Below, piece after piece: positions 44,227 to 57,200 of a DNA stretch of 64,000 nt. The DNA is from Zychaea mexicana (Eukaryota; Mucoromycota; Mucoromycetes; Mucorales; Lichtheimiaceae): assembly GCF_025766255.1 (NCBI RefSeq), contig NW_026516830.1:17911-81910 (forward strand). The letters are read 5' to 3'. Position numbers and translations under genes: made by a program. The notes under the pieces are model-generated. The model was not told where the DNA came from and made no database searches. It saw nothing but the letters and a program-made list of their open reading frames with translations. The first letter of the stretch is position 1. The number at the start of each line of letters is the position of its first letter.

Positions 44227-47200
44227 ATGAGTTCCCAAGAGGTGTGTCTTTCATGCTGAAAATATAACTGTCTGCTTCTCTTGAAATCGCGAGCATTCAC
44301 CGAGATTCCTGGAGATTGCATTCTTAAACCGATTGAATACATATTAACTTCTTATTTGACTTCTCATGTGGAGCAGCAACAGCCCACCATTTGCACATGT
44401 GTTTGTGGATCAACCAGTCATCAACGCACCACCTTTTTAGGATGTCGTTTGAATCCGCGTAATATTCGGCGTAGAACTGAGGAGGAGAATGTACGTTTAC
44501 TGATTATCACTTTGAGTTACGTGAATAAGTTGTATTGAAATATAAGCCTGCTATTATAGGCTACCGAGCAAACCGAGCAATTTACAGCTAACCAGAGTCA
44601 AGTGGCATTTGTTGTGGACACTAAAAGTGTGCAAACAGCAACGACGCAAGGTACATACCAAACGACGAAAAAAAACTTCTCTGTATAGAACATAGTTTGC
44701 TGAGTCTGGGGCATAGTAGCTCAAGAAAATGTTGCTATACCTACTATTGTAGACGAAAATGCCTCTGTTATTACTGATGAAGATACTGCTTCCGATGCTG
44801 CTGTTGAAGATGAGGACTCTGATGCTGAAGAGAACACTAATCCTTTTACACCACAACCGACACGCGTTTGCCCCAGTTGTGGATCACCTACCCACCAGCG
44901 CTCAACCCACCATTCCTGCCCCTTTAACGCGCGTAATGTCGAGTCTGAACACGGCGCCCAGTTTCAGATCGCATGCCATGTTCCCTTCCTGCCTGAGTAT
45001 GTTTTTGGTCCTAGCATCAACTACACACCAGGCGATTCGTATCACCGCCATGTTTTGCCACGCATGGATAGGGCATGTTCCTTTTGCCATGCACTCATGT
45101 GGGTGGATGAAAGAGTCTCCCGTTCTTCTGTTTCGCGTCCTCAGTTTGGCATGTGCTGTAATCATGGCAACTTTCGCTTCCCTTCACCCCGCCCATTACC
45201 CGCCGACCTTCGTGAATTGGTGACGGATCACAGTCGTCATAATGAAGTTGCTCTCAATTTCCACACCAATATCCGAGCCTACAACAACATGTTTGCTTTT
45301 GCATCCATCAAGGCAAACTACGACCGCAACTTGGCAGACAGCAGAAATGGTGTGTCGACGTATCGCATCAATGGTACACTATACCATCAAGTTGGATCCT
45401 TGTGGGCCGAGGATCACGCACAGTCCAAATTTGCCCAAATCTATTTCGCTGATACCCAAGAACAAGTGGCACACAGGACGACATTGTTTTCGGGCCTCGA
45501 CCAGGGTATCATCGATCGTATCCAAACTGTCATGACCCAACACAATCCGTTTGCACGCACTCTGACATCTGGCGCCCAACGCCTTGGTGATCGTCCAATT
45601 GGATCACTAAGCGTCGTCATTCGTGGCGCATCGGATCTGGGACGCCGCTACGATCAACAAACATATCCAGAGGTCGCAGCAATGGTTGTGGAAAATAGGG
45701 TGGATGGGTCAACCACACCACACGACATCGTCATCCATGACCGTACCCGAGGTTTGCAGTACGTTAGCTCCCTTCACTCATCCTATCTTCCGCTTCATTA
45801 TGTCCTCATGTATCCATTTGGTGACCATGGCTGGTTCGCGGGCATGCGGTGTGAAGGAGTGGATGGTAATATGCATACAGTGACATTGCTCGACTATTGC
45901 GCATATATGCTCATGGTTCGCGGTGGCGACAATGAGACTTTCGATCATCATTTTGGTCGATTGTTCCAGCAATTGGTTGTCGACAATTATGCAAGAATTG
46001 AAGCATCTCGCCTGCTTTTCATTTCGTTGAATCAAGACACTTTGCGTTCCGAACTGTATGGTGGTATCAGTGATGGTGTAGATCCGCGCCAAGTCGGTCG
46101 TGCTGTGATTTTGCCATCGTCGTTTACGGGTGGTCCGCGGTATATGAAGCAAATGCTTCAAGATGGCCTCGTAATTATTCGCCAAAGAGGAACACCAACG
46201 CTATTCATCACGTTTACGTGCAATCCCAAATGGCCAGAGATTCTTGCTGAGCTCCATCCTGGGCAAAAGGCGTATGATCGTCCCGACATCTGTTCCCGCA
46301 TATTCCATTTGAAGATTACCGAGTTGCTCAAGCATGACAAGGAATCTAAGTGCTTTGGTCGTGTTGAGGGCTATGTCGCCACTGTCGAATTCCAGAAGCG
46401 AGGTTTACCTCATATCCACATTCTGTTGATCCTGAACGAGCAAGACCGCCCTCACACGCCAACTGACTATGACCGATTTGTATCAGCTGAGTTACCAGAC
46501 CCTGTGAGACAGCCGCAGCTGTTCCACACAGTAACATCAAGCATGATACACGGTCCCTGTGGCAACGATAACCCCAATGCCGTCTGTATGCAGAATGGTC
46601 GATGCTCCCAGGGCTATCCAAAGCCGTACAACAACGAGACTCGCGTAAATCGTGACGGTTACCCTCTATATAAAAGGGTTTTCAATCCCCAACGTCAGCA
46701 CGTTTTTGAGCGATCGGGTTTCACCGCTACTAACCAACACGTCGTCCCGTATAACCCCTACCTCTGTCACAAGTACAACGCGCATATCAACGTCGAGATC
46801 TATACCTCTGCTCGGGCAATCAAATACCTTTGCAAGTACATCACCAAAGGATCCGACAGAGCGCAGTTGGAAACAACCCGTTCTACTCCTCCCACTACTA
46901 CCACTGCCACAGCCAATTCCACCACCACAACCACTACACCTACCACCCAGCTGCTGAGCAGACCAATGAAGTCACTGATTATCAGAACGCGCGATATATT
47001 GGACCCTGTGAGGCAGTATGGCGAGCTTTAGAGTTTCGTGTGCACATGCATGATCCCATGGTTGTACGTCTCGACATTCACCTGCCAGAACAACAATTGG
47101 TGCGTTTCCGCGACACTATGACACCAGAGCAATTAGCAGCTGCTCGCGAGGCTGCAAGGGAGGGTACCAGGCTTTTGGGCTTTTTTGCTCTTTGTCGTCG

Positions 47201-49409
47201 GGACGAATCCGCCCAGCAATTCAAGTATCCGCAGATTCCCTGTCATTACACTTGGAATGCCCAAGAGCGTCGATGGGACTGCCGCTCCAATCCCCCTTTT
47301 AAGAATGTAGTGACGCGCATCTACTCTGCCTCTCTGTCCGATATGGAGTTGTACTGTCTTCGTCTTCTTTTGCTTTCTGTGGCTGGACCAAGAAGCTTTG
47401 ACGATCTCAAACGAGACAGCGATGGCGTGAACCATCCAACATTCCAGCAAGCAGCGTTAGCACGTGGTCTTCTAGAGTCAGACGATGAATGGAATCGTTG
47501 CTTAGAAGAAGCATCAGCAGTAGCACCATCTGCATCCGCAATCCGCGCACTTTTTGTGTGCATACTTACCAGTTGCTCGCCTGCTGATCCGCTGTCCTTA
47601 TGGAACACCTATCGCGATCGAATGGCCGACAACTACTTTTTTGAGATGCGCAGGTCGCTCTCTATGCCAAATGAGGCCGAATTGACACCCGATCAACTAG
47701 ACCAGGTTTACCAAAGAGCACTTGGTGACATCGAGTCACGTTTACAAGCAACCGGTCATCATCTGTCAGAATTCCCCTCTCTCCCTCAAGAGTTTGTCAC
47801 CGAACTTGATCTGTTGCCTCCTTTGGAAGCACTCGAGATTGTCGAACGGCGCGAGTACGATCAGGAAGAGCAGCGTCATCTTCTTCAGACGCTGTTGCCA
47901 ACATTAAACGACGATCAACGACACGCCTTTGACACCATCTCCACTGCCATCAGCCGACCTGACGACGATTATAGCCCACGCGTTTTTTTTGTGAATGGAC
48001 CTGGAGGAACTGGCAAGTCTCAGCTGTTCAAGACGCTTCTGAGCCATACGCGCTCCCGCGACATGATTGCACTACCTGTTGCTTCTTCCGGCATTGCTGC
48101 AATCCTGCTTCCCGGCGGACGTACGGCACATAGCCGCTTCAAGATTCCGTTAAATGCAGACGCGTCCACTTCCTGCAATATTCGTCTCGGTGGTCCTCAT
48201 GCCCACTTGATACAGAGTACCTCTCTTATCATCTGGGATGAAGCTGTTATGTGCAGCAAATGGAATTTTGAGGCTGTTGACAGATCACTTCGTGATGTCA
48301 TGGGTGCCGTTGACCCTCGCCTGAGCAATGTTGCTTTTGGTGGAAAAGTTGTCGTTTTTGGTGGTGATTTTCGCCAGTTGCTGCCCGTCGTCAAGAAAGG
48401 GACTCGGTCCGAAATTGTTGGTGATTGCATCTGTTCTGCTTCTTTTTGGAGTGATGTTCAAGTATTGCATTTGACCATCAACATGCGTGTACGTTACGCC
48501 GGTCCTGCTGCTCCCGCATTTGCTGAGACACTTCTTGCCATTGGCGATGGACGTGCTCCATATACAGAAAGCGTAGAAATTTCTCAGGAATGGCGTATGG
48601 ATGCAGCAGACACCATGGGTCTTATAGACGCCATATATCCCAACATATGCAATCCACAGCCGCAACCTGAAGATTTCAACGCTCGCGCCATATTGGCAGC
48701 AAAAAACGTCGACGTCGATGCGATTAACGAGGCAGCCTACGGTATTTTTCCAGGTGAAGGGCGCGATTATGCTGCCAATGACCGTATCATAGACGCTGAT
48801 GACCCAGAAGCAGCAGTGGTCAACTATCCCGTCGAGTTTTTAAACAGTCTCAGCACTAATGGCATACCTAGCCATACGTTACAGCTCAAGCCTGGCATGC
48901 CTGTAGTGCTCATGCGCAACTTGGATCCCGACGCCGGCCTATGCAATGGCACAAAATTGTTCGTGACAAGGCTTCTTGATCGGTGTATTGCTGTGAAAAG
49001 AATTGACCAAGGGCATCGTGGCCCGGAATTTTTCCTTCCACGTATCAATATGTGTACAATGGAAGGAGATTATCCCTTCATCCTCTGCCGCCGCCAATTC
49101 CCTGTCCGCCCTGCCTTTGCTATGACCATCCACAAAGCGCAAGGGCAAACCCTGCAATATGTCGGTGTCCGCCTTGCAGAAGATGTCTTTGCTCATGGCC
49201 AACTATATGTTGCGCTATCTCAGGCAACTGACCCTAACAATCTTCGCGTTGCCATCGATCTCTCAGGGTCTGGACCACCACAAACCACCAACATCGTCTA
49301 CCAAGAAGTTCTCTTGCATCCGCCGGCCTCTGTACCTGAACAAGCCGAAAATTCACCACCAACCTCTCCCACAACAACAATCACCGCATTTCCACCTCCA
49401 TCACCTTAA
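44227..49409 (+). pseudogene. Helitron Rep/helicase gene of H4, four exons, one frame change
   Basis: Exons by eye: 44227-44241 (MSSQE), 44377-44490, 44560-44650 and 44717-49409. The phases join without a stop. Exon 2 and the start of exon 4 each hold a Cys-rich knuckle (CVCGSTSHQRTTF; CPSCGSPTHQRSTHHSC). The rolling-circle HUH motif is GLPHIHILLIL, and the Tyr pair is YLCKYITKG. The helicase has GPGGTGKSQ, IIWDEAV, GGDFRQLLPVV and IHKAQGQTLQYVG. The only defect is a one-base change in a Thr-rich linker near 46930. The total would be about 1,640 residues. No intron interrupts GGDFRQ, unlike H2 and H3. It could be repaired by slippage, so H4 may be the youngest Helitron here. Confidence 0.88.
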
Positions 49410-49956
49410 GCCCTTTTCTGCTCTTTTTCTTTTTGCTTCTAAACTCTTATTTTCACTTATTATCATTTAACGTGCAATAGAATATTCTTACCTCTTCACG
49501 GTATCTTTCGTAAGTAGATCTGACGCGAAACAATAAGATATAGAACTACGCGAAGCTGCCGTCACCTTTCAGCTAATTACGACAAGCAGCAATAATTTAC
49601 CATGATGTTCAAATGAAAGCGGACACATTGATGAACTTTCAAAAATATGTAAGAGCTGTCGATAGCAACAAATAAGTTATCCTCGCATTAACAGTGAAGT
49701 ACTAGTCAAAAGTTCTTCTGTCATCCCTTTTAATTTGACAAACCAACGTGTAGTAGGGTTTCGTGTCATAGCAATAATGATAACGTTTAGGGTTATATGT
49801 AGTCATAGCAATAAATAAGCTCGCGAAGCGAGCTTTGGATAGGGTTTAGAAGGGGGTGTGGGGGGGAACCCCCAGGAAACATCCAATCCATTGAATGACC
49901 CGGAGCGCAGCGAAGGGGCTCATTCAGCCGAGCGAAGCGAGGCAGGTGGATGTTGA
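49410..49956 (+). other. H4 3' region after Rep/helicase
   Basis: Non-coding. It ends in the subterminal motif block: GCGAAGCGAGC, GGGTTTAGAAGGGGGTGTGG, CCCCC, CCGGAGCGCAGCGAAGG, CCGAGCGAAGCGAGG. A related GGGTTTAGAAGG...GTGTGG stretch lies in H6 (about 17950-17985, minus). Confidence 0.6.
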
Positions 49957-50019
49957 TCAATAGAAATGTGAGAAAGTAGTTAAATGTCCCAATCATTGGG
50001 ACACTTTTTTGACCTAGTG

Positions 50020-50529
50020 TATGTAGTATATAAAAATGCATAAATTCTGTTCCCCCTATTCTTCCATTCAGTTTCGCACTTTCTTTCGCATTCCTTAACA
50101 ATCTACCAATTACAAAGCTAACTATGGGAATTGCAATGGAAATAAAACGGATCAAACGGATCAATCTGGAATGGCACCTTCCAATCCAGTTTGAATCCGG
50201 ATCGCTCAAGCTCAATCTGAATACGTTTGGATCCGTAAAAGCCCTCGCTCGAATCCGCTTTCTTCTCATTCGAAACGAAACAGATCGACGAATCTGGATT
50301 CAATGCCGATCCCTAATCTCACCCATTTAGAGAAAAAAAAAGAAACTTATACTTCAATTCTGTTTTCTTAATAAATTAAATGGTTGTCGTTCATTTTTCT
50401 CTCTCTTTCATTTTATTGTAGAGAAATATGGCAAAGCTTGCCACTGTGTGTGATGGATTTGCAAATGTTAACTTGCCATGGCAGATGTACTGATGTTAAA
50501 AAAAAAACCAAGATCTTTACTACTAAGTA
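50020..50529. other. intergenic with CGGAT-rich stretch
   Basis: Bases 50140-50300 hold many GGATC/CGGAT words (ACGGATCAAACGGATCAA, AATCCGGATCGC, GGATCCGTAAAAG), reminiscent of the hAT subterminal repeats at 32.5 kb. It may be a non-autonomous hAT relic. No gene seen. Confidence 0.4.
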
Positions 50530-50945
50530 AGAAAAATTACTAGAGTGGGCAGTATGGATGTCACTTTCTAAGTAAGCGTCATTGCATGGAGTTCTTAGAG
50601 TAGGCGCATGGACGTCGCTTTTTAAGTAGGCGTCATTGCATGAATAATTTGGAGTACACGGCAAGACGTCGCTTTATAAGTAGGCGTCATTGCATGAAGT
50701 TCTTAGAGTAGGCGCGTGGACGTCACTTTTTAAGTAGGCGTCGGTGCATGAATGATTTGGTGTACGCGGTAAGACGTCGCTTTATAAGTAGGCGTCATTG
50801 CATGGAGTTCTTAGAGTAGGCGCATGGACGTCACTTTTTAAGTAGGCGTCGGTGCATAAATGATTTGGAGTACGCGGTAAGACGTCGCTTTATAAGTAAG
50901 CCCGTTCGCATGGGGTTTTTTATATAGGCGCACGGACGTCGGTAA
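50530..50945. repeat. 54-bp satellite in a 108-bp higher-order pattern
   Basis: GACGTC (once GATGTC) recurs at 50557, 50611, 50665, 50719, 50773, 50827, 50881 and 50935, exactly every 54 bases. From 50611 to 50881 monomers containing GCTTTATAAGTAGGCG and CACTTTTTAAGTAGGCG largely alternate, giving a 108-base unit. The ends decay gradually. Confidence 0.95.
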
Positions 50946-52640
50946 CGTGCAAAACAGGCGGTTTGGAACGGGTTATTTTTTTAAAAAGTAATAAATGCAA
51001 TTATTTTTATATTAATAAAAAATTATGTAAACTTGTTTTAATAAACATGTTTTTTTAACTTTTAAGTTTTTTTTTTTACGTGTAAAAAAATATTGTAATT
51101 TGTTTCTAAAAATGTTCCACAACTAAAACTTTACAATATTTTGAGCATTGATTTTTTTACGTTTTAAAAGTGAAATTAACGGGGGAAATGCAAAATTAAT
51201 TTATTTGTTTTTGGTTTTTGCACATACAACAAAGGTCCAAAACTGTATAGACATTTAAAACGTTAATGAAATTTCTGTGCCAAGTACAAACTGTACTGTG
51301 GTTAATCGTGCTGAAATACGACTTTGAGTGGCGTACAGTGCAATGAGTGGTATTGTATGCGCGCAGACATCGATGTGTAAATTTTGAGGCAGAATATTAC
51401 TAAAAATGAGGCACAGCAGTTGTATTGATACAGCACTGAGTCAGAAATTCTGAAGTGTTCAGTGCTGTGATGAGTTTAGTGTGACTTGACGCCAGACCAA
51501 GCAAATATAAAGCCCAGCCATATATCCATTAAGTGTACCTTATGCCTTATGGACAGCAAAGAAGGATTCAGGAGTATGGTATCTGTTTACTGAGACATCA
51601 CCCCACCACTATCAGCTATAAAGGCTTCCAGTTGACCCCTCAACATCTCAAGAATTTAGCTCTCATCAGCACTACTGTTCTACACATAATAGTTCATCTT
51701 GCTTCATCTACAGTTGGGTCAATACTTCCCCCGTATCTCAATTGTTGCATCATCTTTGATTAGATGCTATTGAACCAGTACTAGGACCAGTGCTACACCG
51801 AACTAAAATCACTCTATTTTACTACTACTAATAGAGTGATAAGAGTAGGGATACATATAGGGGATGGTAGAAGACAGAATAAAACAACTTATCCATACTA
51901 AGCTTAGAGATAGATAGTAATTACAACAACTGCTTAGCAGTGAGAGAGGGATATATAGTATTGACGAAACTAATTGAAGATAAAGACATTAATTACTTAA
52001 GCTGAAGCTACAGCATTTTACGTTTAAAACTATAAAATTTCTAGGGGGTGTAATATAGAGATGAATACTGGTGCGAAATACTGTATTTGATTGGTTGGAG
52101 AATAGAAATGATTCGTGATAAACAGACTCTCCCTGGTGAGAAATTAAGGGCGTCTAACGGCTCACTTCCTTTTTTTCTATGGGCGATGGACGCTGTCTAA
52201 GAACGCATCAGGCTTATTTTCATAGTATGAATCAATCTTATATTCATCACAACAAAATTTCATTACACAGAGGTCTTGCCTCACGACTAACTTCCTTTTC
52301 CCCGTGGGCGACAGAGGGCATTCAACAGCGCACCACGCTTGCTTCCCTGACACCAATCGAGCTTTTTAATCTATAACAACAAGAGATTCAATAAACAGCG
52401 TGACATATTCCACTAGTACACAGCCAATTTTTAGAACTTCAAAATCGATTTTGTGACAAGGCTTTCTGAATCTACAGTGGATCAATTCCTTCCTGCATCT
52501 CATTCTTTTTTTTTTCGCCCACCAGGTAAACTCACATTGCTGGCCATACCAGCTGTACTGCCATAGTTCAAGCATGAAGACTGAAAATTCTAGCGAGTGT
52601 GTTTTTGCCACAGGTATCTAGACTCTTCAAAGGGCATCAT
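50946..52640. other. AT-rich intergenic region, no gene supported
   Basis: Poly-T/A tracts lie at 50.97-51.2 kb. An 11-bp perfect hairpin lies at 51808-51840 (ATCACTCTATT with AATAGAGTGAT). Two loosely similar segments (about 52152-52205 and 52282-52335; ACTTCCTTTT...GGGCGA) may be a decayed duplication. No convincing coding frame. Confidence 0.5.
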
Positions 52641-52846
52641 TTTTTACTTGAATATAATATTTATTGCACAGAGAAAAAAACGTTTGGCATAAGTATAACT
52701 AGTGTAGAAGGACAGGTGCATAGTGAAAGAGTAGAATGGAAAAAAATAAGTTGACATAGGTACGACTAGCGTGCATGAAGAAAGAAGTGGAAAAGGAGGG
52801 CATAAAAAAGGAGTGTAATGGGTACAGAAAAAACATAATAGCAATC

Positions 52847-54197
52847 CTACTGGATTTGCTCTTTTGCTAAGCAGCGATCGATATACAACTTGGCTTCGCT
52901 CACCCAATGAATACATTCTGCAGCTTCCTTAATACGGCTTGCCAAGCTGTCTTCATCCGTCAAAGGCGTTCGTCGTATGCGCAATTGGATGGCCTCCCAA
53001 CATGGACAGCACGGGTCAAGGAACGTAGAATTGTTGGGCATGTAAACTGGGAAATGGCCTGCATTCTGTACCGCGTTTACAAACGGCCTTTCCCAGAACA
53101 AGTGTCTGTTTGCCATGCCAATACCGCATCGAAACTCGCCTTGACTGATGGTTTTGAAAACCTCACTGACAAACTAGATTAAGTGGTCTGGAGCAGTGCC
53201 TTTTGCCTTGCCGACCTTCTCCATCTGTCGCTGCTTCCTTTGAGCTTCAGTCACCATTGCCTCTTGGGAAACGGCCAGAACACCCCCTGCAGTGAGGCAC
53301 AAGAAGATGTTCAAATCGTAGGATTTGGCCTCAGACCTTGTTGTGCATGCTTCAACGACCAAGGTCTCCGACATGACAACCGCTCCTTCGCTGATGAACA
53401 TGCAGCCTTCGATGTAGTCTAGACTACAGGACATCAGCTCACCGGCAAACTTGCTACGACTTTCCAGAATATCGCTGGTGGCGGTGTAGGGAGGGACTGG
53501 TGGTAGTACAAGCGTGAATGTAACTGTTTGCTGGATTCGCTCCTTGACAGTTTTTGACTAATTTTTAAACCTTTTAAATTTGTAGTATTAGTATGATAAA
53601 ACGAGTATTCAAGTCATGTTGCATGTTGTAATAAATAGCTCACCTTCTAGTTGCTGGCACAGATCATCCTACGCATCCTTGACTTTTACGACGTTCGCAT
53701 TTTGTTCAGCTACGCTTTTGACGTAGAGATCCACGATTTGCCTTTGTTCGTCGGTGAGGTCGATCTTGCGCGGTCTCTTTATCTGGTTCTTGGCCTTATA
53801 ACCTAGAGTCACACTGCTGTCTTCTTTGTGTTGCTTGTACAACTGATGGGCGCGCGAATTACTGATGTTGGTCAATTCGGCTGCTTTTCGCATGGATAGC
53901 TTCTTATACTCCACCAAACTGATCATCTTTGCCACCTGATGAGGAGTATACTTGATCAACGTCCACACGTGGTCAGCCGGTGCAATAGGTTCGAATGTTA
54001 AATCGTAGTCGTCGCTATTATCGCTGCGTGAGATGTCGTCAACAGCCATGGTGTTTTGGCCATTGCCATTAGTGCAGTCAATATCAATAGCAATATTTTG
54101 TGCATCGTCACCAGAGGTCGAGGTGGTAGCACTGGTTTCGCACAGATAAGTGTTTTTGCTGACTTCGTAGTAGTAGTAGAAAGTGGTAGAGATCATG
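52847..54197 (-). pseudogene. degenerate Tc1-like transposase lacking all catalytic acidic residues
   Basis: Exon 1 from about 54197 (MISTTFYYYYEVSKN) has an acidic linker and a helix-turn-helix (LSMRKAAELTNISNSRAHQLY). A TAG near 53669 precedes a GTGAGC donor. Exon 2 (about 53560-52847) contains TVKERIQQTVTFTLVLPPV, the position of the first catalytic box (CMFISEGAVV, where FIDEAGF is usual), TAG at 53174, the second box (GIGMANRHLF, where VMDNAPIH is usual) and the third (NSTFLDPCCPCWEAI, where FLNPIEECW is usual). All three acidic residues are replaced. The C-terminal region (TDEDSLASRIKEAAECIHW) is well kept. Cleavage activity is very unlikely. Confidence 0.7.
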
Positions 54198-54237
54198 TTT
54201 AATGAAATGGGATGCTGTTGATAGATTCTCTTAGTAT

Positions 54238-57200
54238 CTTCTATTAAAAATCGATTAGCCCTTACATTATTGTACAAAAAAGGAAATAGTTGTGGCTGGC
54301 GTTGGTATCTATTGCCCAGCTTACTTTTTTTGTTATGTAGCAATTTGTTTCACCTGCAAGCTGTTGTTTTTGCATAATATGAGTTCTCAAGAGGTATTGC
54401 CCCGGAATCAGACAACTTATGAACACCAAATGTGTCGCTGGAAGCTTCATTCGAATTCAAATGGAACCAAATTCAGTCGCAAAAATGACTTCTTACAAAA
54501 GCTGGGCATTTTACTCATTTTTTTAAATTTTTTTTTCACAAAAAGCAATCACTCGAAGTTCACACCTGTCGCTGCGGGTCGACTACTCACCAACGTGTTT
54601 CTTTCCGTAGATGTCCTTTGAATGAGCGCAATGTCCGGCGCAGACTTCTTGATTCTGAAAATGTATGCACCTGAACTAGCTTATGTTGTCTATTTTTCCT
54701 TTCTTATTCCCTTTGAACGTAGGAACAGCAGGAAGACACTATGAATATCATTATTGAGAATCCAGTGGAACTGCGAGCTAGCACCATTGAAGGTATTGCA
54801 GCTGCTATACATATAAGGCGTGAGAGAGAGAGAGAGAGAGCAACAGAGAGTGCGTGTTTCCTTGATAGGCGATCCATGTCATCCTTTAGGAAAAAGAAAG
54901 TTTACAAATGAAATTTCGAATAGTTGCTGAGGATAACATTATTGAGGATGAGGACACTCCTGTCAGTGACTCAGCAACCAACGATGATGTGACGACAAGC
55001 ACCAACACCACTACCAGCAATAATAGTACTGCTTCTGTACGCAGTTGCTCTAGATGTGGATCACCCGATCATTCGCGCTCTTCTAACCGCAGCTGTCCTT
55101 TCCATCCCAGTAACGTTGAATCCCAACATGGCGCTCAATTCCAAAAAGCCTGCACTATTCCTTTCGTACCTGAACATATTTTCGGTCCAAACATCTGCTA
55201 TACGCCCGGAACTTTGTATCGTCGTCATATTTTCCCTCGAATGGACACCACCTGCTCTTTTTGTCATGCTCGAATGTGGATAGATGAGCGTATCAAATCC
55301 TCCTCTCTCTTGAGACCACGCTTTGGCATTTGCTGTACTCATGGAAAGATACGTCTCCCTCTTCCTCGCGCTCCTCCTGCACCACTTCGTGATCTTCTGA
55401 TCAAACATGATCCAACGGACCGAGTAGCTGTGGATTTCCATACCAACATTAGGGCTTACAACAATTTGTTTGCCTTCGCCTCCATCCGCGCCAATTGGGA
55501 TCGTGATCTGGCAAGTGGAAGAAATGGAGTTACTACTTTCCGAATTAATGGCACTATGTACCACTGTCTTGGTTCGTTGCGTGCACCTGAAACCGCACAG
55601 GCTCAATTCGCGCAAATATACTTTGCAGATGCATAGGAACAATTGGCGAGAAGAACGACGTTGCATTCTGGATTAAATCCAGACACGATTGCAACTTTGC
55701 AACGTGTGATGCAGGAACACAATCCATTTGCATCAACTCTCATAACAGCAGCTGAAACACATGGCGATCAACCCGTGGGATCTATCAGTGTTGTCATCCG
55801 TACAGCGAGCGATTTGGGAAGGCGATACGATCAACAAGCTTATCCCGAAGTAGCAGCAATGGTCGTTGAAAATTCAGTCGATGGTTCGGCAACACCGCAT
55901 GATATCGTGATCCATGACCGCACTGAAGGACTACGCCAAATAAGCTCCCTTCACCCATCCTATATGCCACTCCATTATGTGCTTATGTTTCCTTACGGTG
56001 ACAATGGATGGTATCACAGAATGAGGTGTCGATCAGCAGATAACCAAACAGTTACTGTCACTTTGCTCGATTTCTGCGCATATATGCTGATGTTTTGTGG
56101 CGATGATCAAACGTTCCATCATCATTTCGGGCGTTTGTTTCAGCAGTTGGTCGTCGACAACTACGCCCGTATTGAGAGTGCCCGATTGTTTTTCATTTCG
56201 ACACATCAACAAGATCTTCGTGCTGAATTGTATAGCGGTGTTGGTGATGCTGTGGATCCACGTCAAGTTGGTCGCTCCATCATTCTTCCTTCTTCATTTA
56301 CGGGCGGACCACGCTATATGAAACAAATGCTTCAAGACGGCCTTGCCATTGTTCGTCAACGTGGAAATCCTACCCTCTTCATCACTTTCACCTGCAATCC
56401 GCAGTGGCCAGAAATCGTTGCTGAGCTGCTCCCTGGGCAAAAGGCTTTTGATCGACCGGACATTTGTTCTCGAGTTTTCAACCGAATTGCTACACCATAT
56501 TGTGGACTCGAAGTGCTTTGGTCGGGTTGAAGGGTATTTGGCAACTGTGGAATTTCAGAAAAGAGGATTGCCGCATGTGCATATCCTACTTATTTTAAAC
56601 GAGCAAGACCGACCCCACACGCCAACTGAATACGACAGATTTGTGTGTGCGGAATTACCCGATCCGTTGACTCACCCTCAATTGTATGCAACGGTCACTT
56701 CCTGCATGATACATGGCCCTTGCGGAGATGCTGCACCAGATGCTGTTTGTATGAAAAACAGTCGTTGTTCACAGCATTATCCCAAGCCATTTTCTCTAGA
56801 GACACGCGTGAATCGTGATGGTTATCCTATGTATCGACGACGCCAAAATCAACGCCAGCATACTTTCCAACGAAGCCGATTCACCGCCACCAACCGACAT
56901 GTCGTTCCCTACAACCCGTATTTTAGCCAAAAGTATGATGCTCATATTAACGTCGAAATCTGTACCTCTGCTCGAGCCATCAAATATTTGTGCAAGTACA
57001 TCACTAAGGGATCCGACCAAGCGCAACTTGAAGCGAGAACGCGGACTGCTACCACTGACACAGCTGCCCAACCTGATGCCATTGATGAAGTAGTCGAGTA
57101 TCAGAATGCACGATACATAGGACCATGTGAGGCAGTTTAGAGAACGCTGGAATTCAGAGTGCATATGCACCATCCAACCGTAGCGCACTTAGACATCCAT

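Larger units (their letters stand above)
44071..49956 (+). mobile_element. Helitron H4 (subfamily B), inserted in the Tc1 right arm
   Basis: It starts TCTATTATTAAAATG after an A and ends GGATGTTGA before a T. Both borders are fixed by the left Tc1 arm, which shows the uninterrupted sequence. The last four bases TTGA differ from CTRR by one C-to-T change (CTGA). The 3' region holds CGAAGCGAGC, a G-rich palindromic stretch (about 49850-49875) and CCGAGCGAAGCGAGG, echoing subfamily A. One gene is present (44227-49409), without the small companion gene. Confidence 0.88.
42478..50019 (-). mobile_element. Tc1/mariner element, transposase intact, interrupted by Helitron H4
   Basis: The ends read CACTAGGTCAAAAAAGTG at both borders with TA target duplications (42476-42477 and 50020-50021). 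Removing H4 (44071-49956) leaves 1,656 bases, a normal Tc1 length. The inverted repeats are 213 bases each: 42478-42690 on the left, and 43921-44070 joined to 49957-50019 on the right. Within each arm the outer GTCAAAAAAGTGTCCCAAT word recurs inverted at the inner end, so every arm is itself a small foldback. Confidence 0.9.

Noticed and set aside
50530..50945. Regular repeats as a CRISPR array
   Set aside because: The whole 54-base unit is repeated with no unique spacers, in a eukaryotic context without cas genes.
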